A DNA stretch of 51,647 nucleotides from a virus. Numbering within the stretch: position 1 is the stretch's first letter; the number at the start of each line of letters is the position of its first letter. Location of the stretch: the IMG/VR virus record IMGVR_UViG_3300025978_000007, positions 1-51,647 of that record. The stretch is one strand, 5' to 3'. The notes below the pieces were generated by a model, which did not search any database, was not told where the DNA came from, and saw nothing but the letters and a program-made list of their open reading frames with translations. Below are positions 6,376 to 15,404 of the stretch, one piece after another. The position numbers were made by a program, and so were the translations under genes.

Positions 6376-6969
6376 CTATTTGATAATTTTTATTGAATGG
6401 AAGTATGTTATTTTTGAGTGGGGATTGAAACTCTCCACTTGAATCTTATTCTGTTTTGTTTTCCATTTTATTAGTCCAAAAAGATACCGGTGTTCTTTGT
6501 AGTAATCTACGATCATGAAACTATCTTTGAGTTCATAAGTTATCAAGGCTTTACTATTTCTGAATATTATAGCTTGTATAGTAGCCCAATTATCCACATA
6601 GGACGCGTGTAGTGAACTTAAACTATCAATATATACAATTGCATCAACCGTATCTTTAATTGCGCTAGAAACGTTTTCTATCTGATTAGGTGAACCTATC
6701 TTATTTGCATAGATATATTCTTTCTTATAGATAGTCTTCACATTCTCTTTCTTCATGGACAGCACGTTTACTTGCGCAATATTTTTACCATATTTTACAG
6801 AATCAGTCAAAGAGTTTATGCTTTGTGATAATGCGAATGATACGGTTTTCTCGTGTTCATATTTGGCTTTATATTTAGTTGCTATGTAGCCTACTATGCT
6901 TAAAACCAAAAGAAGCACAGCAATTAATGCCGTGCCACCTTTATTTTGTATTTTTATCTCTTTCGACAT
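6376..6969 (-). CDS. Inner-membrane-anchored protein, spanin-like position
   Basis: This 197-residue protein has one N-terminal transmembrane helix (ALIAVLLLVLSIVGYIATKY, about residues 14-33). A long coiled-coil/linker region and a beta-rich C-terminus (DSFMIVDYYKEHRYLFGLIKWKTK) follow. It resembles the DUF6549-type proteins I recall from Bacteroides phages. The topology fits an i-spanin-like or other cell-envelope role in lysis, but no experimental family link can be shown. It is the last gene of the late unit. Confidence 0.58.
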   Translation of the reverse strand: MSKEIKIQNKGGTALIAVLLLVLSIVGYIATKYKAKYEHEKTVSFALSQSINSLTDSVKYGKNIAQVNVLSMKKENVKTIYKKEYIYANKIGSPNQIENVSSAIKDTVDAIVYIDSLSSLHASYVDNWATIQAIIFRNSKALITYELKDSFMIVDYYKEHRYLFGLIKWKTKQNKIQVESFNPHSKITYFHSIKIIK

Positions 6970-6970
6970 A

Positions 6971-7447
6971 TCACCCAGCTTTATATACCGTAGTAACGAT
7001 CACAGCTATTTCAGCAAGTGAAAGTTTACCATCAGAGAAGTCTTTTGCAAGTAACGAAGCTATTTCGGTAAGCGTAACCGATTTATTATCTAACTCCAAT
7101 GTAGAAATATAGTTGCTTATCAAAACTATCTTTTCAGATACCGTAGTAGCGTTTGCCGATTCGTCCGCAATGTTTAAACCTGAAATTACCTTATCAATAT
7201 TATTGGTAATCCAATTTCGAACCAATACAGCAATGGTACTTCCCCATTTAGTGGCAATAACACTTACAATTGTTTCAACTGCATCTGCCTGAGATGATGC
7301 ATTGAATTTCTTTATCACATTACATACATCAATCGCAATTGGTGCGTACTTCTTTACTATCTCATCATTCATAGTCAACAAATTTGAGAACCATGAAACC
7401 ACCTTATCAAAAAGGCTTGTAATCTTTTTCCAAAAACTCATAATCAT
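6971..7447 (-). CDS. Helical late protein of unknown function
   Basis: This 158-residue, largely alpha-helical protein starts with an amphipathic stretch (FWKKITSLFDKVVSWFSNLL). The rest alternates hydrophobic and polar helices (AVETIVSVIATKWGSTIAVLV; LAEIAVIVTTVYKAG). ATG 7447 overlaps the preceding stop (ATGA); ATG 7441 (MSFWKK) is an alternative. Its position among small late proteins suggests a lysis-cluster or virion-associated role, but this is inference. Confidence 0.55.
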   Translation of the reverse strand: MIMSFWKKITSLFDKVVSWFSNLLTMNDEIVKKYAPIAIDVCNVIKKFNASSQADAVETIVSVIATKWGSTIAVLVRNWITNNIDKVISGLNIADESANATTVSEKIVLISNYISTLELDNKSVTLTEIASLLAKDFSDGKLSLAEIAVIVTTVYKAG

Positions 7448-7668
7448 TTTTTATTTTTACGTCCTTGTGCAGCCAATGCGGCAGCACCTTTATTACCATA
7501 TTTCTCTCTAGCAATTTTTCCGACTATCGCTCCGGCATAATCAGAAGAATATCCTTTCTTTGTTAAAGCGGATTTTATTTTCTTTGAACCGACATACGTA
7601 CCCGCTTTCTTTGCAGCAGCACGTTTTTTTAATGCCGATTTCAATGCAGGGGATTGAGTTGTTGCCAT
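7444..7668 (-). CDS. Small basic Ala/Lys-rich protein (74 aa)
   Basis: I use ATG 7668, which overlaps the preceding stop (TGATG), rather than GTG 7671. The product is very basic (LKSALKKRAAAKKAGTYVG, KIAREKYGNKGAAALAAQG) and is likely to bind nucleic acid or be packaged in the virion. Small basic proteins like this recur in Bacteroides phage late regions. No domain is recognised. Confidence 0.62.
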   Translation of the reverse strand: MATTQSPALKSALKKRAAAKKAGTYVGSKKIKSALTKKGYSSDYAGAIVGKIAREKYGNKGAAALAAQGRKNKK

Positions 7669-7808
7669 CACTTACCTTTTTTAGCCATTTTGTTCTGCAT
7701 GTAGGCACCTAACCCACCCTTAAGGTTACCTAGTTTTGAGCTAGTTGCTTTCTTTGTAGGAGTTGCTTTCTTTGGGGCAACAACCTTCTTTGTTACTTTT
7801 GCTTTCAT
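7668..7808 (-). CDS. Small basic Lys-rich protein (46 aa)
   Basis: ATG at 7808 to TGA at 7668 encodes MKAKVTKKVVAPKKATPTKK followed by ATSSKLGNLKGGLGAY and MQNKMAKKGK. Like its downstream neighbour it is strongly basic with PKKAT-type repeats resembling histone-tail-like or nucleoid-binding peptides. Its start overlaps the previous stop by 4 bases and its stop overlaps the next start. Confidence 0.62.
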   Translation of the reverse strand: MKAKVTKKVVAPKKATPTKKATSSKLGNLKGGLGAYMQNKMAKKGK

Positions 7809-8125
7809 TTTAATTTATTTTTTAATTGTTCTCTCTTTTTTATGATAGGACATTCTTCCCTATCACATAATATTACAGCGTTAAAAGCCATTTGATCTAC
7901 ATTTAAGTATCCATCTTGCTTAATTTCTTTTTCCTCTAAGTATTTCACTTTAGTTTCTAATCTATCTACTCTTACAATAAGAGTTTCTCTTTCTGTTCTT
8001 AGACCATCAACTACGGTCATTAAATTTTTTACATTCTTACTTTCTCGTTCTGTGGAAAAGTAAAGAACTAATGCCACTATACCAGAGGAAGATCCTATTA
8101 GACCTACAATCGAACCTATATCCAT
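7805..8125 (-). CDS. Membrane protein with coiled coil, holin/spanin-like
   Basis: This 106-residue protein has a single N-terminal transmembrane helix (IGSIVGLIGSSSGIVALVLYF). A coiled coil follows (VDGLRTERETLIVRVDRLETKVKYLEEKEIKQ), then a short Cys-containing tail. A short phage late protein with this architecture is commonly holin-like or spanin-like. The start is supported by the strong GGAGG at 8131-8140. Confidence 0.6.
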   Translation of the reverse strand: MDIGSIVGLIGSSSGIVALVLYFSTERESKNVKNLMTVVDGLRTERETLIVRVDRLETKVKYLEEKEIKQDGYLNVDQMAFNAVILCDREECPIIKKREQLKNKLK

Positions 8126-8279
8126 TATTAACCTCCTTTTCTACTTTTAATATTTTATCGAATCCTTTTTCTAATTCTTCTAACTGTTCAGGAGTTAGAT
8201 GGTCGCAATATCCGCTCTCCAATTCTCTAATAAGCCTTTTTAGAGCTTTTATTATTTTCTTTATCAGATCGTTTTCCAT
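8037..8279 (-). CDS. Small amphipathic helical protein overlapping its neighbours
   Basis: From ATG 8279 this encodes an 80-residue protein. Its first 50 residues (MENDLIKKIIKALKRLIREL, then DHLTPEQLEELEKGFDKILK) are clearly protein-like. The last 30 residues lie over the start of gene 7805 in another frame, and its first 53 bases overlap the end of gene 8227. The C-terminal part may therefore be accidental or a read-on. The basic amphipathic helix could associate with membranes. Confidence 0.5.
   Translation of the reverse strand: MENDLIKKIIKALKRLIRELESGYCDHLTPEQLEELEKGFDKILKVEKEVNNGYRFDCRSNRIFLWYSGISSLLFHRTRK
8131..8140 (-). promoter_or_regulatory. Strong Shine-Dalgarno before gene 7805-8125
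   Basis: On the minus strand AAAAGGAGGT precedes ATG 8125 by 5 bases. This is one of the strongest ribosome-binding sites in the genome and fixes the start of the membrane/coiled-coil protein despite the gene lying inside the upstream reading frame. Confidence 0.6.
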
Positions 8280-8622
8280 ATACAAATAATATTAATGATA
8301 CAAATAGTCCTAAAATAACTACTCCTTGTATGGCGTAAAGATAATAATTAATTTTGACAATGTTTATATCAATATACTCTAAAATAAGACTTATAATAGA
8401 GGAAATGCATAAAACCCTATACCATATACAAAATTTAAAAACAAATGAAGAAATAAAACAAATAACCATAACATACATACTAGTTCCTGTTAAGCAATAA
8501 ATCCAATTAGAAATATCAATACCAATAGAATATAGTTGTACATTCAGTAGTAATTGAATATTTAGTATTATTGGGAAATATTTTAATAACCGAATTAGCA
8601 GTATGGTACAGAATTTATTCAT
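8227..8622 (-). CDS. Multi-pass membrane protein, holin candidate
   Basis: This 131-residue protein has about four hydrophobic segments (TILLIRLLKYFPIILNIQLLL; MYVMVICFISSFVFKFCIWY; VLCISSIISLILEYIDI; YAIQGVVILGLFVSLILFVY). A charged tail follows (GKRSDKENNKSSKK). Size and topology suit a holin, but holins share no diagnostic motif. The start overlaps the stop of the 29-residue gene upstream (ATGA). Confidence 0.55.
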   Translation of the reverse strand: MNKFCTILLIRLLKYFPIILNIQLLLNVQLYSIGIDISNWIYCLTGTSMYVMVICFISSFVFKFCIWYRVLCISSIISLILEYIDINIVKINYYLYAIQGVVILGLFVSLILFVYGKRSDKENNKSSKKAY

Positions 8623-8708
8623 TTCCCTATTGCTCCTCCACTTCTAGGTCCTCCCGATTCCATGTCTTCTAATTGTTCTTCATCAAATAATTTTTCTAAA
8701 TTTTTCAT
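8619..8708 (-). CDS. 29-residue peptide gene
   Basis: ATG 8708 to TGA 8619 encodes MKNLEKLFDEEQLEDMESGG followed by PRSGGAIGK. An acidic helix is followed by a Gly/Ser-rich tail. It is exactly nested between the large tail gene and the membrane protein, with an ATGA overlap to the latter, so it is probably translated. Function is unknown. Confidence 0.5.
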   Translation of the reverse strand: MKNLEKLFDEEQLEDMESGGPRSGGAIGK

Positions 8709-8724
8709 TTTGTTTTATTTTTAA

Positions 8725-11700
8725 TTAATAACCTAAATAACTCCAAGCCCAATGCGTTCCATTCCAACGCACGATACATCCATCTCCATTTCCTAAAACT
8801 TTATATATTACTCCATTATCACTAGAATTTGCTCTTATGTGGTCTGTTCCATTCGTGGATACAGTGACATCTCCTCCATACATCTTTTTAAAGATAAAAG
8901 TCAATCCAACATCAGATCCGTTAGTACTAGGAGTTGGCAAAGTAAGTGTAATAGCTGAATCGGCATAACTATCTACAAAACAATCAGTCTTTAGTACCTG
9001 ATAGTTTGCTGTTACCTTTTTTGAATTGGGTATAATACCCAATACTTTAAGTCTATTGAAATAACCACCATAAGACTTACTTGCATTCACTGTGTCGGAA
9101 TCAGATGTTTGGTCTAATCCGAATATCGCTGCTGATATTCCAGATGAATCAGAGTTCCTCTTTTGCAAAAGCATAGCCAAAGTGAAATTAGATGTAAATC
9201 CCGTTGTTCCGGATAATCCCTTTATATTACTACCATTAGAGAACAATCCCTCACACCCTACTTCGCTGTAACTTCCTCCACCCAAGTCACCTGAATCCAA
9301 TGAATCCCAATAAGTAATATCTGTAGGAAGTAAACCTGATGTAGGAGTTTCTGTTTCTAACCAATCATACGTAAATATATAAGTATATCCGGTTGTTGAA
9401 TAATATACTCTATCATCTTTATAATAAATAGTTGATGAAGAGTAATTCCCCTTCCATTGTTTATCCCGTATCACCATTGCCGGCTTCTGTTGGCCAGATG
9501 ATTGCATCGCTGATATATCTTTTCCTAATCCAATTATTGCATTACTTATAGATGCTGCGTCTGCTTTATTCCTAAATATACCAAGCGACGAATCAAGAAT
9601 AGAAAGAAGTAAATTATATGGGTTGGAGCTAGTAGAAAGTTTTGAAACAATCAAATTATTGATATATGCTTCCTGTGCAAGTAATAATCCCGTTGCAATG
9701 CTAGAGAATGATGCACCAAAACTGTTCCAATGCGTGGTATCGCTATTAGGAGTTGTTGCAGAAGAGAATGAACCTCCTACGTCATATCTAGCAATATAGT
9801 AAACATTACTGTAAAGAACTACTGATACAACTGTAGCGCTACCTGTATAAGTATCCGATGCAGACCATGTTCCATAGAATGACATCGCTGGTCCCGTATT
9901 TCCTGTTGACCCTGTTGCACCTGTTGCTCCCGTATCTCCTTGCGCTCCACTAAATCTTTGAGGAGTGCTCCATGTATCTACCAATGCATCTGCCGAAGTC
10001 TTTTCCGCAGTCGTTATCCACATATATTGGTAAAGATTCATTGACGGAAGATCTGTTGTCCATCCACTAGGCACATCTTCGGTATTATCTAATGCAGGGG
10101 CTATGGTATCAGATCCGTTTACAGCATAACGATGTTCGTAATAATTTCCCGTTGCTCCTGTTGCTCCTGTGCTTCCTGTTGCTCCTGTGCTTCCTGTTGC
10201 TCCTGTGCTTCCTGTTGCTCCTGTATCTCCTTGCGCAGAAACAACCGTCCAATTCGTTCCTTCCATAGGAGTAACGTTTTGTGCCGCCGTAGAGTTAATG
10301 AATCTCCATGTAGACCCTCCATAAGTTACGGTATCTCCATTATAATAGAGAGTATTTGTAGCATATGCGCCTCTGAAAACGCTTACGGCACTTTCAATAC
10401 CTGAAGGAGAAACAGTTAACCCACCTTTTATTTTCAGTAAGTCTTCATCAGTGTCCCAATCCAAATATTTCTCGGTATTTCCTACATGTACTTTATTGTT
10501 ATCTAAATCTAAGTAGGTATTTCCATCCTGACTTTGTATTTTACCTGTAACAATAGTATTTCCATTGATAAAAGTAAATCCATTTGAGGTATAGAACTGT
10601 CTAATAGAATTAGTCAATGCCGTTAATGTTCCTAACAAGAAATAATAGTAGTTCGAATCTGAATTTACCTTATATACTGTTTCGGTAAACAATATGATAG
10701 CATCTGAACTGCCTGTTGTTGCATTGCATCTGATATAAGCATAGTATGCAGTATCAGCATCCGAAGCAGTGAAACTGCCACTAACAATGTTCCAAGTTCT
10801 ATCGGTGCTCTGTTGAGTACTATCGACAATCGTTCCCGCACTCCACGATACAACATTAGGCGTATTTGAATAAGTTGTAACACTTACCCCTGTAAGCGTA
10901 TATTGTTGAGTTTCCGTCCCAAATAAAGCCATAGCCGTTTTTACAAATAATGGGGCTATTCCATCAGTGAAATAACTGCTTTCAGGGTCAAATGCCATAG
11001 ATATAGCTTCGGACGCACTCTTATAAGTACGCACCTTAGCCATTTGAGTATTCAGATTGCTATATTGGACATAAGTGGAATTTTGATTTGTTGAGTTTAT
11101 TATTGATTGAATCTTACTAGGAACATAAGGAGTATTATCAAGCGTAATCTCATATTTATATGCTTCGGTAATATATCTCTTTAAATCGGTTACTCTATAC
11201 ATTAAATCAATCCCGAAATCAGTATCAATCACTTGAATAACATCACCAATACTTATATTTATCAGATTATTTGTTGCCCAAACAGTATCGACATCGCCTT
11301 TGTATGTAACCTGATCCACGCAATACTGATTCAAATATACTTGCGCCTTCGCTTTCAAGTAATTCTCATTCTTACTAATGTAAGATTGTGGCATATAGAA
11401 ATCAACGATATTGAATTGATCACCTGCAGCAAAAGTATATCCCGCTGTTGGTAAGGTCGAATCGTTTCCATCTTGTATGGATTCAATCGTCATTTGTTTG
11501 GTAGTCTTATCAAAATCAGAAATTGGAAACTCGTATCCTGCCAAGTTACCGGTAATGAAATGAACTTTAGGCAATGTCCCGTCTTGCATGACTAGATCCG
11601 CATCACGAGGATTAAAAGATAAGTTTTTATCAATCAACTTATATTCCCCAACTGCTGTCGTTACAGTGCCTTCGGTAATCTGCCAATAAGAACCTTCAGC

Positions 11701-12924
11701 GGGCGTTATATTAACTCCGCTAACTCCTATGAATGTCCATGAATAGTTATTATAAACAACCATGCTACCACTTACATAAGTGACGGTTGAATCATAATCA
11801 TCCGTTGCATGAAGCATAGCTGGGTAAATATCGTCCCAAGTTTGAATCGTTTCAAGCGGATGTTTCAAATCTATATTATCTGCATCCAAATAATATTTGT
11901 CAGGAAGCATCAACCTCTTTGAACCTCCTCGATAGGTTGAACGTATATTCTTCGTTCCCCCTAAAGCGATAAGACGGGTAACCTTTTTTGATTGAGTTAC
12001 TTCGTCACGTTCGATATTTTGAAAACCATTCCCGCTGCCATACTTCATTACTAAAGAAGTAGTGTTAGAACGTTTACCTATATTTATTGTGTAATTGTCG
12101 TGTGATGTTTGACCTATCCAAAACTCTGTATCGTATAAGTCAGCCGTAGTGCCTAAAGCTGAGAGAACTGATACATTGGAGAATGCTTGTTCTTTTGGTT
12201 GGTCTGTAATAGTATATCCAACTGTCCAATTCTGATCAGGGCGACCACGATTCATATTGTCGCAGAATAACTGTGCCCATCTGCCTGGAGTAAGTACGGA
12301 AGAGAAGTCCCATTTAGGAGCCGTTGCTATTAAAGTCCAATAATTGCCTTCTTCGGGATGTGTATTGGTTGTATCAACCGAACCTATATGTTTCCAAATG
12401 CAATCATCATAGACTACTTCATCTCCATAAGTATAAGTAGTTGAAGCTACGTATTGAGCTACCTCATGCGTTACATTTGATTTAAGTTGCCAATAACTTC
12501 CTTCTTCAGGTGAGATTCCATTAATTGAAGTTGTTGAAATACACTCCCAATAAAGAGTATGATAAGAAACAACCATACCCTTAGAATAAGTCGTTGCACT
12601 ATTATATGCGGGAGTGATAGAAGAGGTCGTATTGTCAAATAGTTGCAAATTTACATCATCCATATCAGCCCTGGGGCTTTCAAATTTCAATGTATATTCG
12701 TAATGAACAGAAGAATACTTTTTTACGGGTGCAGGTTTCTTTAGAATCGTATAATACATTCCATAAAGTTCCACATAATCACCTATATCGAAAGGGATAT
12801 ATTCTCCTAAGACAAATTTTATCTGTGCATATTCCTCATCAGATATTTTGTTTTCTATATAACTATCCGCACTCTCATGAATGGCTGTGCGGATAGTATT
12901 GTCTGCTTTATATACCGTTATCAT
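8725..12924 (-). CDS. Large modular tail tip/receptor-binding protein with CBM-like and collagen-like repeats
   Basis: The N-terminal region of this 1,399-residue protein resembles distal-tail/tail-endopeptidase-type baseplate proteins. At least five short modules of the form YxxGDxVxYxGxxWxxI...PxxGxxW occur at about residues 111-142, 151-195, 375-411, 851-893 and 1161-1205; they resemble CBM5/12 carbohydrate-binding units. Collagen-like Gly-x-y repeats (GATGST) span about 898-925, with a second patch near 991-1008. The C-terminus is beta-rich, like a tail-spike knob. It probably contacts host surface glycans. It overlaps the upstream gene by one base (TAATG). Confidence 0.8.
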   Translation of the reverse strand: MITVYKADNTIRTAIHESADSYIENKISDEEYAQIKFVLGEYIPFDIGDYVELYGMYYTILKKPAPVKKYSSVHYEYTLKFESPRADMDDVNLQLFDNTTSSITPAYNSATTYSKGMVVSYHTLYWECISTTSINGISPEEGSYWQLKSNVTHEVAQYVASTTYTYGDEVVYDDCIWKHIGSVDTTNTHPEEGNYWTLIATAPKWDFSSVLTPGRWAQLFCDNMNRGRPDQNWTVGYTITDQPKEQAFSNVSVLSALGTTADLYDTEFWIGQTSHDNYTINIGKRSNTTSLVMKYGSGNGFQNIERDEVTQSKKVTRLIALGGTKNIRSTYRGGSKRLMLPDKYYLDADNIDLKHPLETIQTWDDIYPAMLHATDDYDSTVTYVSGSMVVYNNYSWTFIGVSGVNITPAEGSYWQITEGTVTTAVGEYKLIDKNLSFNPRDADLVMQDGTLPKVHFITGNLAGYEFPISDFDKTTKQMTIESIQDGNDSTLPTAGYTFAAGDQFNIVDFYMPQSYISKNENYLKAKAQVYLNQYCVDQVTYKGDVDTVWATNNLINISIGDVIQVIDTDFGIDLMYRVTDLKRYITEAYKYEITLDNTPYVPSKIQSIINSTNQNSTYVQYSNLNTQMAKVRTYKSASEAISMAFDPESSYFTDGIAPLFVKTAMALFGTETQQYTLTGVSVTTYSNTPNVVSWSAGTIVDSTQQSTDRTWNIVSGSFTASDADTAYYAYIRCNATTGSSDAIILFTETVYKVNSDSNYYYFLLGTLTALTNSIRQFYTSNGFTFINGNTIVTGKIQSQDGNTYLDLDNNKVHVGNTEKYLDWDTDEDLLKIKGGLTVSPSGIESAVSVFRGAYATNTLYYNGDTVTYGGSTWRFINSTAAQNVTPMEGTNWTVVSAQGDTGATGSTGATGSTGATGSTGATGATGNYYEHRYAVNGSDTIAPALDNTEDVPSGWTTDLPSMNLYQYMWITTAEKTSADALVDTWSTPQRFSGAQGDTGATGATGSTGNTGPAMSFYGTWSASDTYTGSATVVSVVLYSNVYYIARYDVGGSFSSATTPNSDTTHWNSFGASFSSIATGLLLAQEAYINNLIVSKLSTSSNPYNLLLSILDSSLGIFRNKADAASISNAIIGLGKDISAMQSSGQQKPAMVIRDKQWKGNYSSSTIYYKDDRVYYSTTGYTYIFTYDWLETETPTSGLLPTDITYWDSLDSGDLGGGSYSEVGCEGLFSNGSNIKGLSGTTGFTSNFTLAMLLQKRNSDSSGISAAIFGLDQTSDSDTVNASKSYGGYFNRLKVLGIIPNSKKVTANYQVLKTDCFVDSYADSAITLTLPTPSTNGSDVGLTFIFKKMYGGDVTVSTNGTDHIRANSSDNGVIYKVLGNGDGCIVRWNGTHWAWSYLGY
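10150..10233 (-). repeat. 18-bp tandem repeat encoding GATGST
   Basis: Near-identical 18-base units, read on the plus strand as TTGCTCCTGTGCTTCCTG, repeat about four times within the large tail gene and encode a collagen-like Gly-x-y stalk. High DNA identity between units implies recent slippage, so stalk length may vary between relatives. Confidence 0.85.
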
Positions 12925-13244
12925 TATGCTAATATTTCATCAGCCCATACTTTAGAATTAGCTACTAAAGTTTCATGCGCTGCTTTCTCGGCTGTATCAG
13001 AATCACGCGAGAATGCTAATTTAATCTCATCAGCATAAGAATATCTTTCAGCGATTATTGCCTTGATTATCTCATCTTTAGTTAACTCGGTGATGATATA
13101 TTGAGTATTATACTCATACGTATATTCTGTACGTGTACTTCCATCATCCAATGTTTTTGTCACTTCCTGTATGTTCCATCTTATTTGGAACTTACCATCT
13201 AAAAATTCAGACATAGATGGCTTTTCAATGCTATTTCCTATCAT
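12924..13244 (-). CDS. Small tail-region protein (106 aa)
   Basis: The first half is strand-rich (FLDGKFQIRWNIQEVTKTL...YEYNTQYIITEL) and the second half helical (KDEIIKAIIAERYSYADEIKLAF; AAHETLVANSKVWADEIL). Small proteins of this size between fibre genes often act as fibre chaperones or adaptors, but nothing here proves that. It lies 18 bp after the fibre gene and overlaps the next gene by one base. Confidence 0.55.
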   Translation of the reverse strand: MIGNSIEKPSMSEFLDGKFQIRWNIQEVTKTLDDGSTRTEYTYEYNTQYIITELTKDEIIKAIIAERYSYADEIKLAFSRDSDTAEKAAHETLVANSKVWADEILA

Positions 13245-13261
13245 AATTTTTTAATTTTTAT

Positions 13262-15271
13262 TCATTTTCTTTCAAAGCAAAGCCGAAACCCGAAACTCAA
13301 ATTCGTATTCGCAAGGCCGTAAGCCGAATAACGAGCCGCAATACCCGCCGTCGCCGAAAAATACAAGACGCCACCAGCGAGCAACAGGCGACAATAATCT
13401 TTAGTAGCATCAGCCAAATAAGACCAATTATAATCAGTTACATAAGTGGAAGAGCTTCCTCCTAAAGTAATTGGATTACTATATACCCCAATAGAACTTA
13501 TATATGATTCATTAGAAGAAGATGCCATCGGAATTCCCAAATCAGTATAAGTAGATAATATTGTTGCTTGATCTGATGAAAATAAGTCAGGATTCGGTGT
13601 AGCGAACATATGCTTTGATCCTGCTACTCTTCCATCAGGAGAGCAACCATCTATCATTTTCCATACATGCCCAAACATATTTTCTATCCAAAAAAATCTA
13701 TTTGCTATATATTTATTTGTATCATTCCATGTCGCTCCTACCGATGTAACAGCAATTGTTCCTGTTGCTCCTGTTGTCGCTGCATTATAAGTATGCGTAT
13801 TAACTGTTCCGATAGTAGTTGCTATAAAATCTACATAAGCATTACCTGCTGTATAAGATACCGTATATCCTGTAAAAGTTAATGTAGCTATATAAGCTGC
13901 TAACAGCACTGATGTCGAATAGGATGTAGTTACCGGGATAGTATTTACATGAGTACCTAACGTGATTACTATACTATCATTAGCAGAAACTCCAGCTGTA
14001 AAAGTTAATCTTACATGCTCCGCAACTCCTGAATAGATATCAGAATCATTCGTTGCATCAGCCGCTACGCTACCGTTTATTCCTGTAAGTACTTTTGTTC
14101 GTCCTGTAGTTCTTCTATAACTATCTGCATAGGTTGATAATTCTGTGTATCCAGGCAAACTTACCTGTGAATTTAACTCAGCGAAATATAAATACCAAAG
14201 TGATTGAATTACATCTTGTGTGTAAAAATCATACGTATGCCATCCTGTTCCTCTTGCTACTGCCTGTGCTCTGGCGGTTGCTAAAGTTACTCCAGAATAA
14301 ATAGAACCACCAACAATGCTTTGCATAAGCGTTCCCGAAGTAGACGCTTCAAACATGCCTACGAATATTTCATCTCTGCCATTTCCCCAAGTAAATTTTT
14401 CATGTAAGGTAAACCCAGGTAATGGAATTAGCGAGAATTGAAGTTTAGTTAATCTATTTTGAGCGTCAACAGTACGTTTGATATAGAATTTCTTAATACC
14501 AACCATACATTGCCCACTTGCTCCTGTCAAATCAGATGCTTGACCATTAGTCTTATAATTGATATTAGTAGCCAATTCTTGCGTTACAACACCCGAATCA
14601 TTTAACGTAACAGGACGAATGCAAGTTGAAAATATTTCATTTTTAATATTATCATTGCCTATTCGAGTTAATGCCGTTGCCGGTGCATCGAAATTAAATT
14701 GGATGCCGCAAGATAAGACATTTTCTTGCACTTGTTGAGCAAAAGAAGTCCATGCACCCCATACCGAATTTATCTTTGTCCTTTCATAAACAATGATAGT
14801 AGTAGAATACGCAACTGCTCTTTGATAAGCACTGATATTACCTGTATTGCTATTTACATGATTAACAAACCATGAATATGCAGAATCAGGGACATTTGAA
14901 GCCGTTCCTAAAGCCGTATAATATCCCGAAGAAACAGGGGTATTCAAATCTGTTAAAACACTACCTCCATAGAAACCGCCTGATACCCTATTCCATGAAG
15001 AAGCAGATGCAGTAACTGAGGTTGCTTGCCATATCTCAAGAGAAGTCAAATTTAAAGCAATATCTCCTATCCTATGTGGAGAAATAGAAGAGGTATATGG
15101 ATTAGTTAAAGATACAGCCGAAAAAGTTTGTACGGCTATATCTCCTTGAACTTTCGTAGATATTTGGCTAGTCAATATTTTCACAGGGGTTGTTCCTTGT
15201 GTTGCCGGTATCATCTCTGCTCCATTAAGAGTTGAAGCTTGAGGAAATGCACTTATTTTTATATCACTCAT
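13262..15271 (-). CDS. Tail fibre with C-terminal C-type-lectin-like variable domain (DGR-like target)
   Basis: This 669-residue protein begins MSDIKISAFPQASTLNGAEM, a phage tail-fibre-type N-terminus. A long beta-rich shaft follows, and the C-terminal domain resembles the formylglycine-generating/C-type-lectin fold of DGR targets. The end has RLLLAGGVLYFSATAG, then IAARYSAYGLANTNLSFGF and RLCFERK. Codons 642-665 (13277-13348) are the variable repeat, sharing GCGGGT, GCGGCTCGT and GGGTTTCGGCTTTGCT with VR1 and VR2. It is likely the main receptor-binding fibre. Confidence 0.82.
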   Translation of the reverse strand: MSDIKISAFPQASTLNGAEMIPATQGTTPVKILTSQISTKVQGDIAVQTFSAVSLTNPYTSSISPHRIGDIALNLTSLEIWQATSVTASASSWNRVSGGFYGGSVLTDLNTPVSSGYYTALGTASNVPDSAYSWFVNHVNSNTGNISAYQRAVAYSTTIIVYERTKINSVWGAWTSFAQQVQENVLSCGIQFNFDAPATALTRIGNDNIKNEIFSTCIRPVTLNDSGVVTQELATNINYKTNGQASDLTGASGQCMVGIKKFYIKRTVDAQNRLTKLQFSLIPLPGFTLHEKFTWGNGRDEIFVGMFEASTSGTLMQSIVGGSIYSGVTLATARAQAVARGTGWHTYDFYTQDVIQSLWYLYFAELNSQVSLPGYTELSTYADSYRRTTGRTKVLTGINGSVAADATNDSDIYSGVAEHVRLTFTAGVSANDSIVITLGTHVNTIPVTTSYSTSVLLAAYIATLTFTGYTVSYTAGNAYVDFIATTIGTVNTHTYNAATTGATGTIAVTSVGATWNDTNKYIANRFFWIENMFGHVWKMIDGCSPDGRVAGSKHMFATPNPDLFSSDQATILSTYTDLGIPMASSSNESYISSIGVYSNPITLGGSSSTYVTDYNWSYLADATKDYCRLLLAGGVLYFSATAGIAARYSAYGLANTNLSFGFRLCFERK
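13277..13348 (-). repeat. Variable repeat VR3 (24 codons, DGR-like)
   Basis: On the minus strand this segment aligns codon by codon with 4605-4676 and 41548-41619. Variation again affects the first two bases of NNY codons (7, 9, 10, 11, 14, 16, 18). A few extra differences (codons 3, 12, 15, 17, 19) show it is more diverged. It ends with the same GGGTTTCGGCTTTGCT and lies at the extreme 3' end of the fibre gene, the usual place for a DGR variable repeat. Confidence 0.72.
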
Positions 15272-15275
15272 AATT

Positions 15276-15404
15276 TTAAAATATTATATAATTTCCATTT
15301 TCGTCTGTAATTCTATTCATTAGTTCATCACATAAGTAAAATATGATAGGGGTTCCAACTCCAACCATATCTACATCAATTCCTATTCCAATTCCTATAT
15401 TCAT
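15276..15404 (-). CDS. Small protein with CDELMNRI motif (42 aa)
   Basis: ATG 15404 (overlapping the previous stop, TAATG) to TAA 15276 encodes MNIGIGIGIDVDMVG, then PIIFYLCDELMNRI and TDENGNYIIF. The CDELMNRI and DENGN strings also occur at the end of the 153-residue tail gene upstream (15710), so this may be a duplicated tail-protein C-terminus retained as its own gene. Function is unknown. Confidence 0.5.
   Translation of the reverse strand: MNIGIGIGIDVDMVGVGTPIIFYLCDELMNRITDENGNYIIF

Noticed and set aside
10150-10233. CRISPR-like array from regular repeats in the tail gene (and similarly at 38862-39075).
   Set aside because: The repeats are contiguous 18- or 15-base coding units without spacers and encode collagen-like or pentapeptide repeats.
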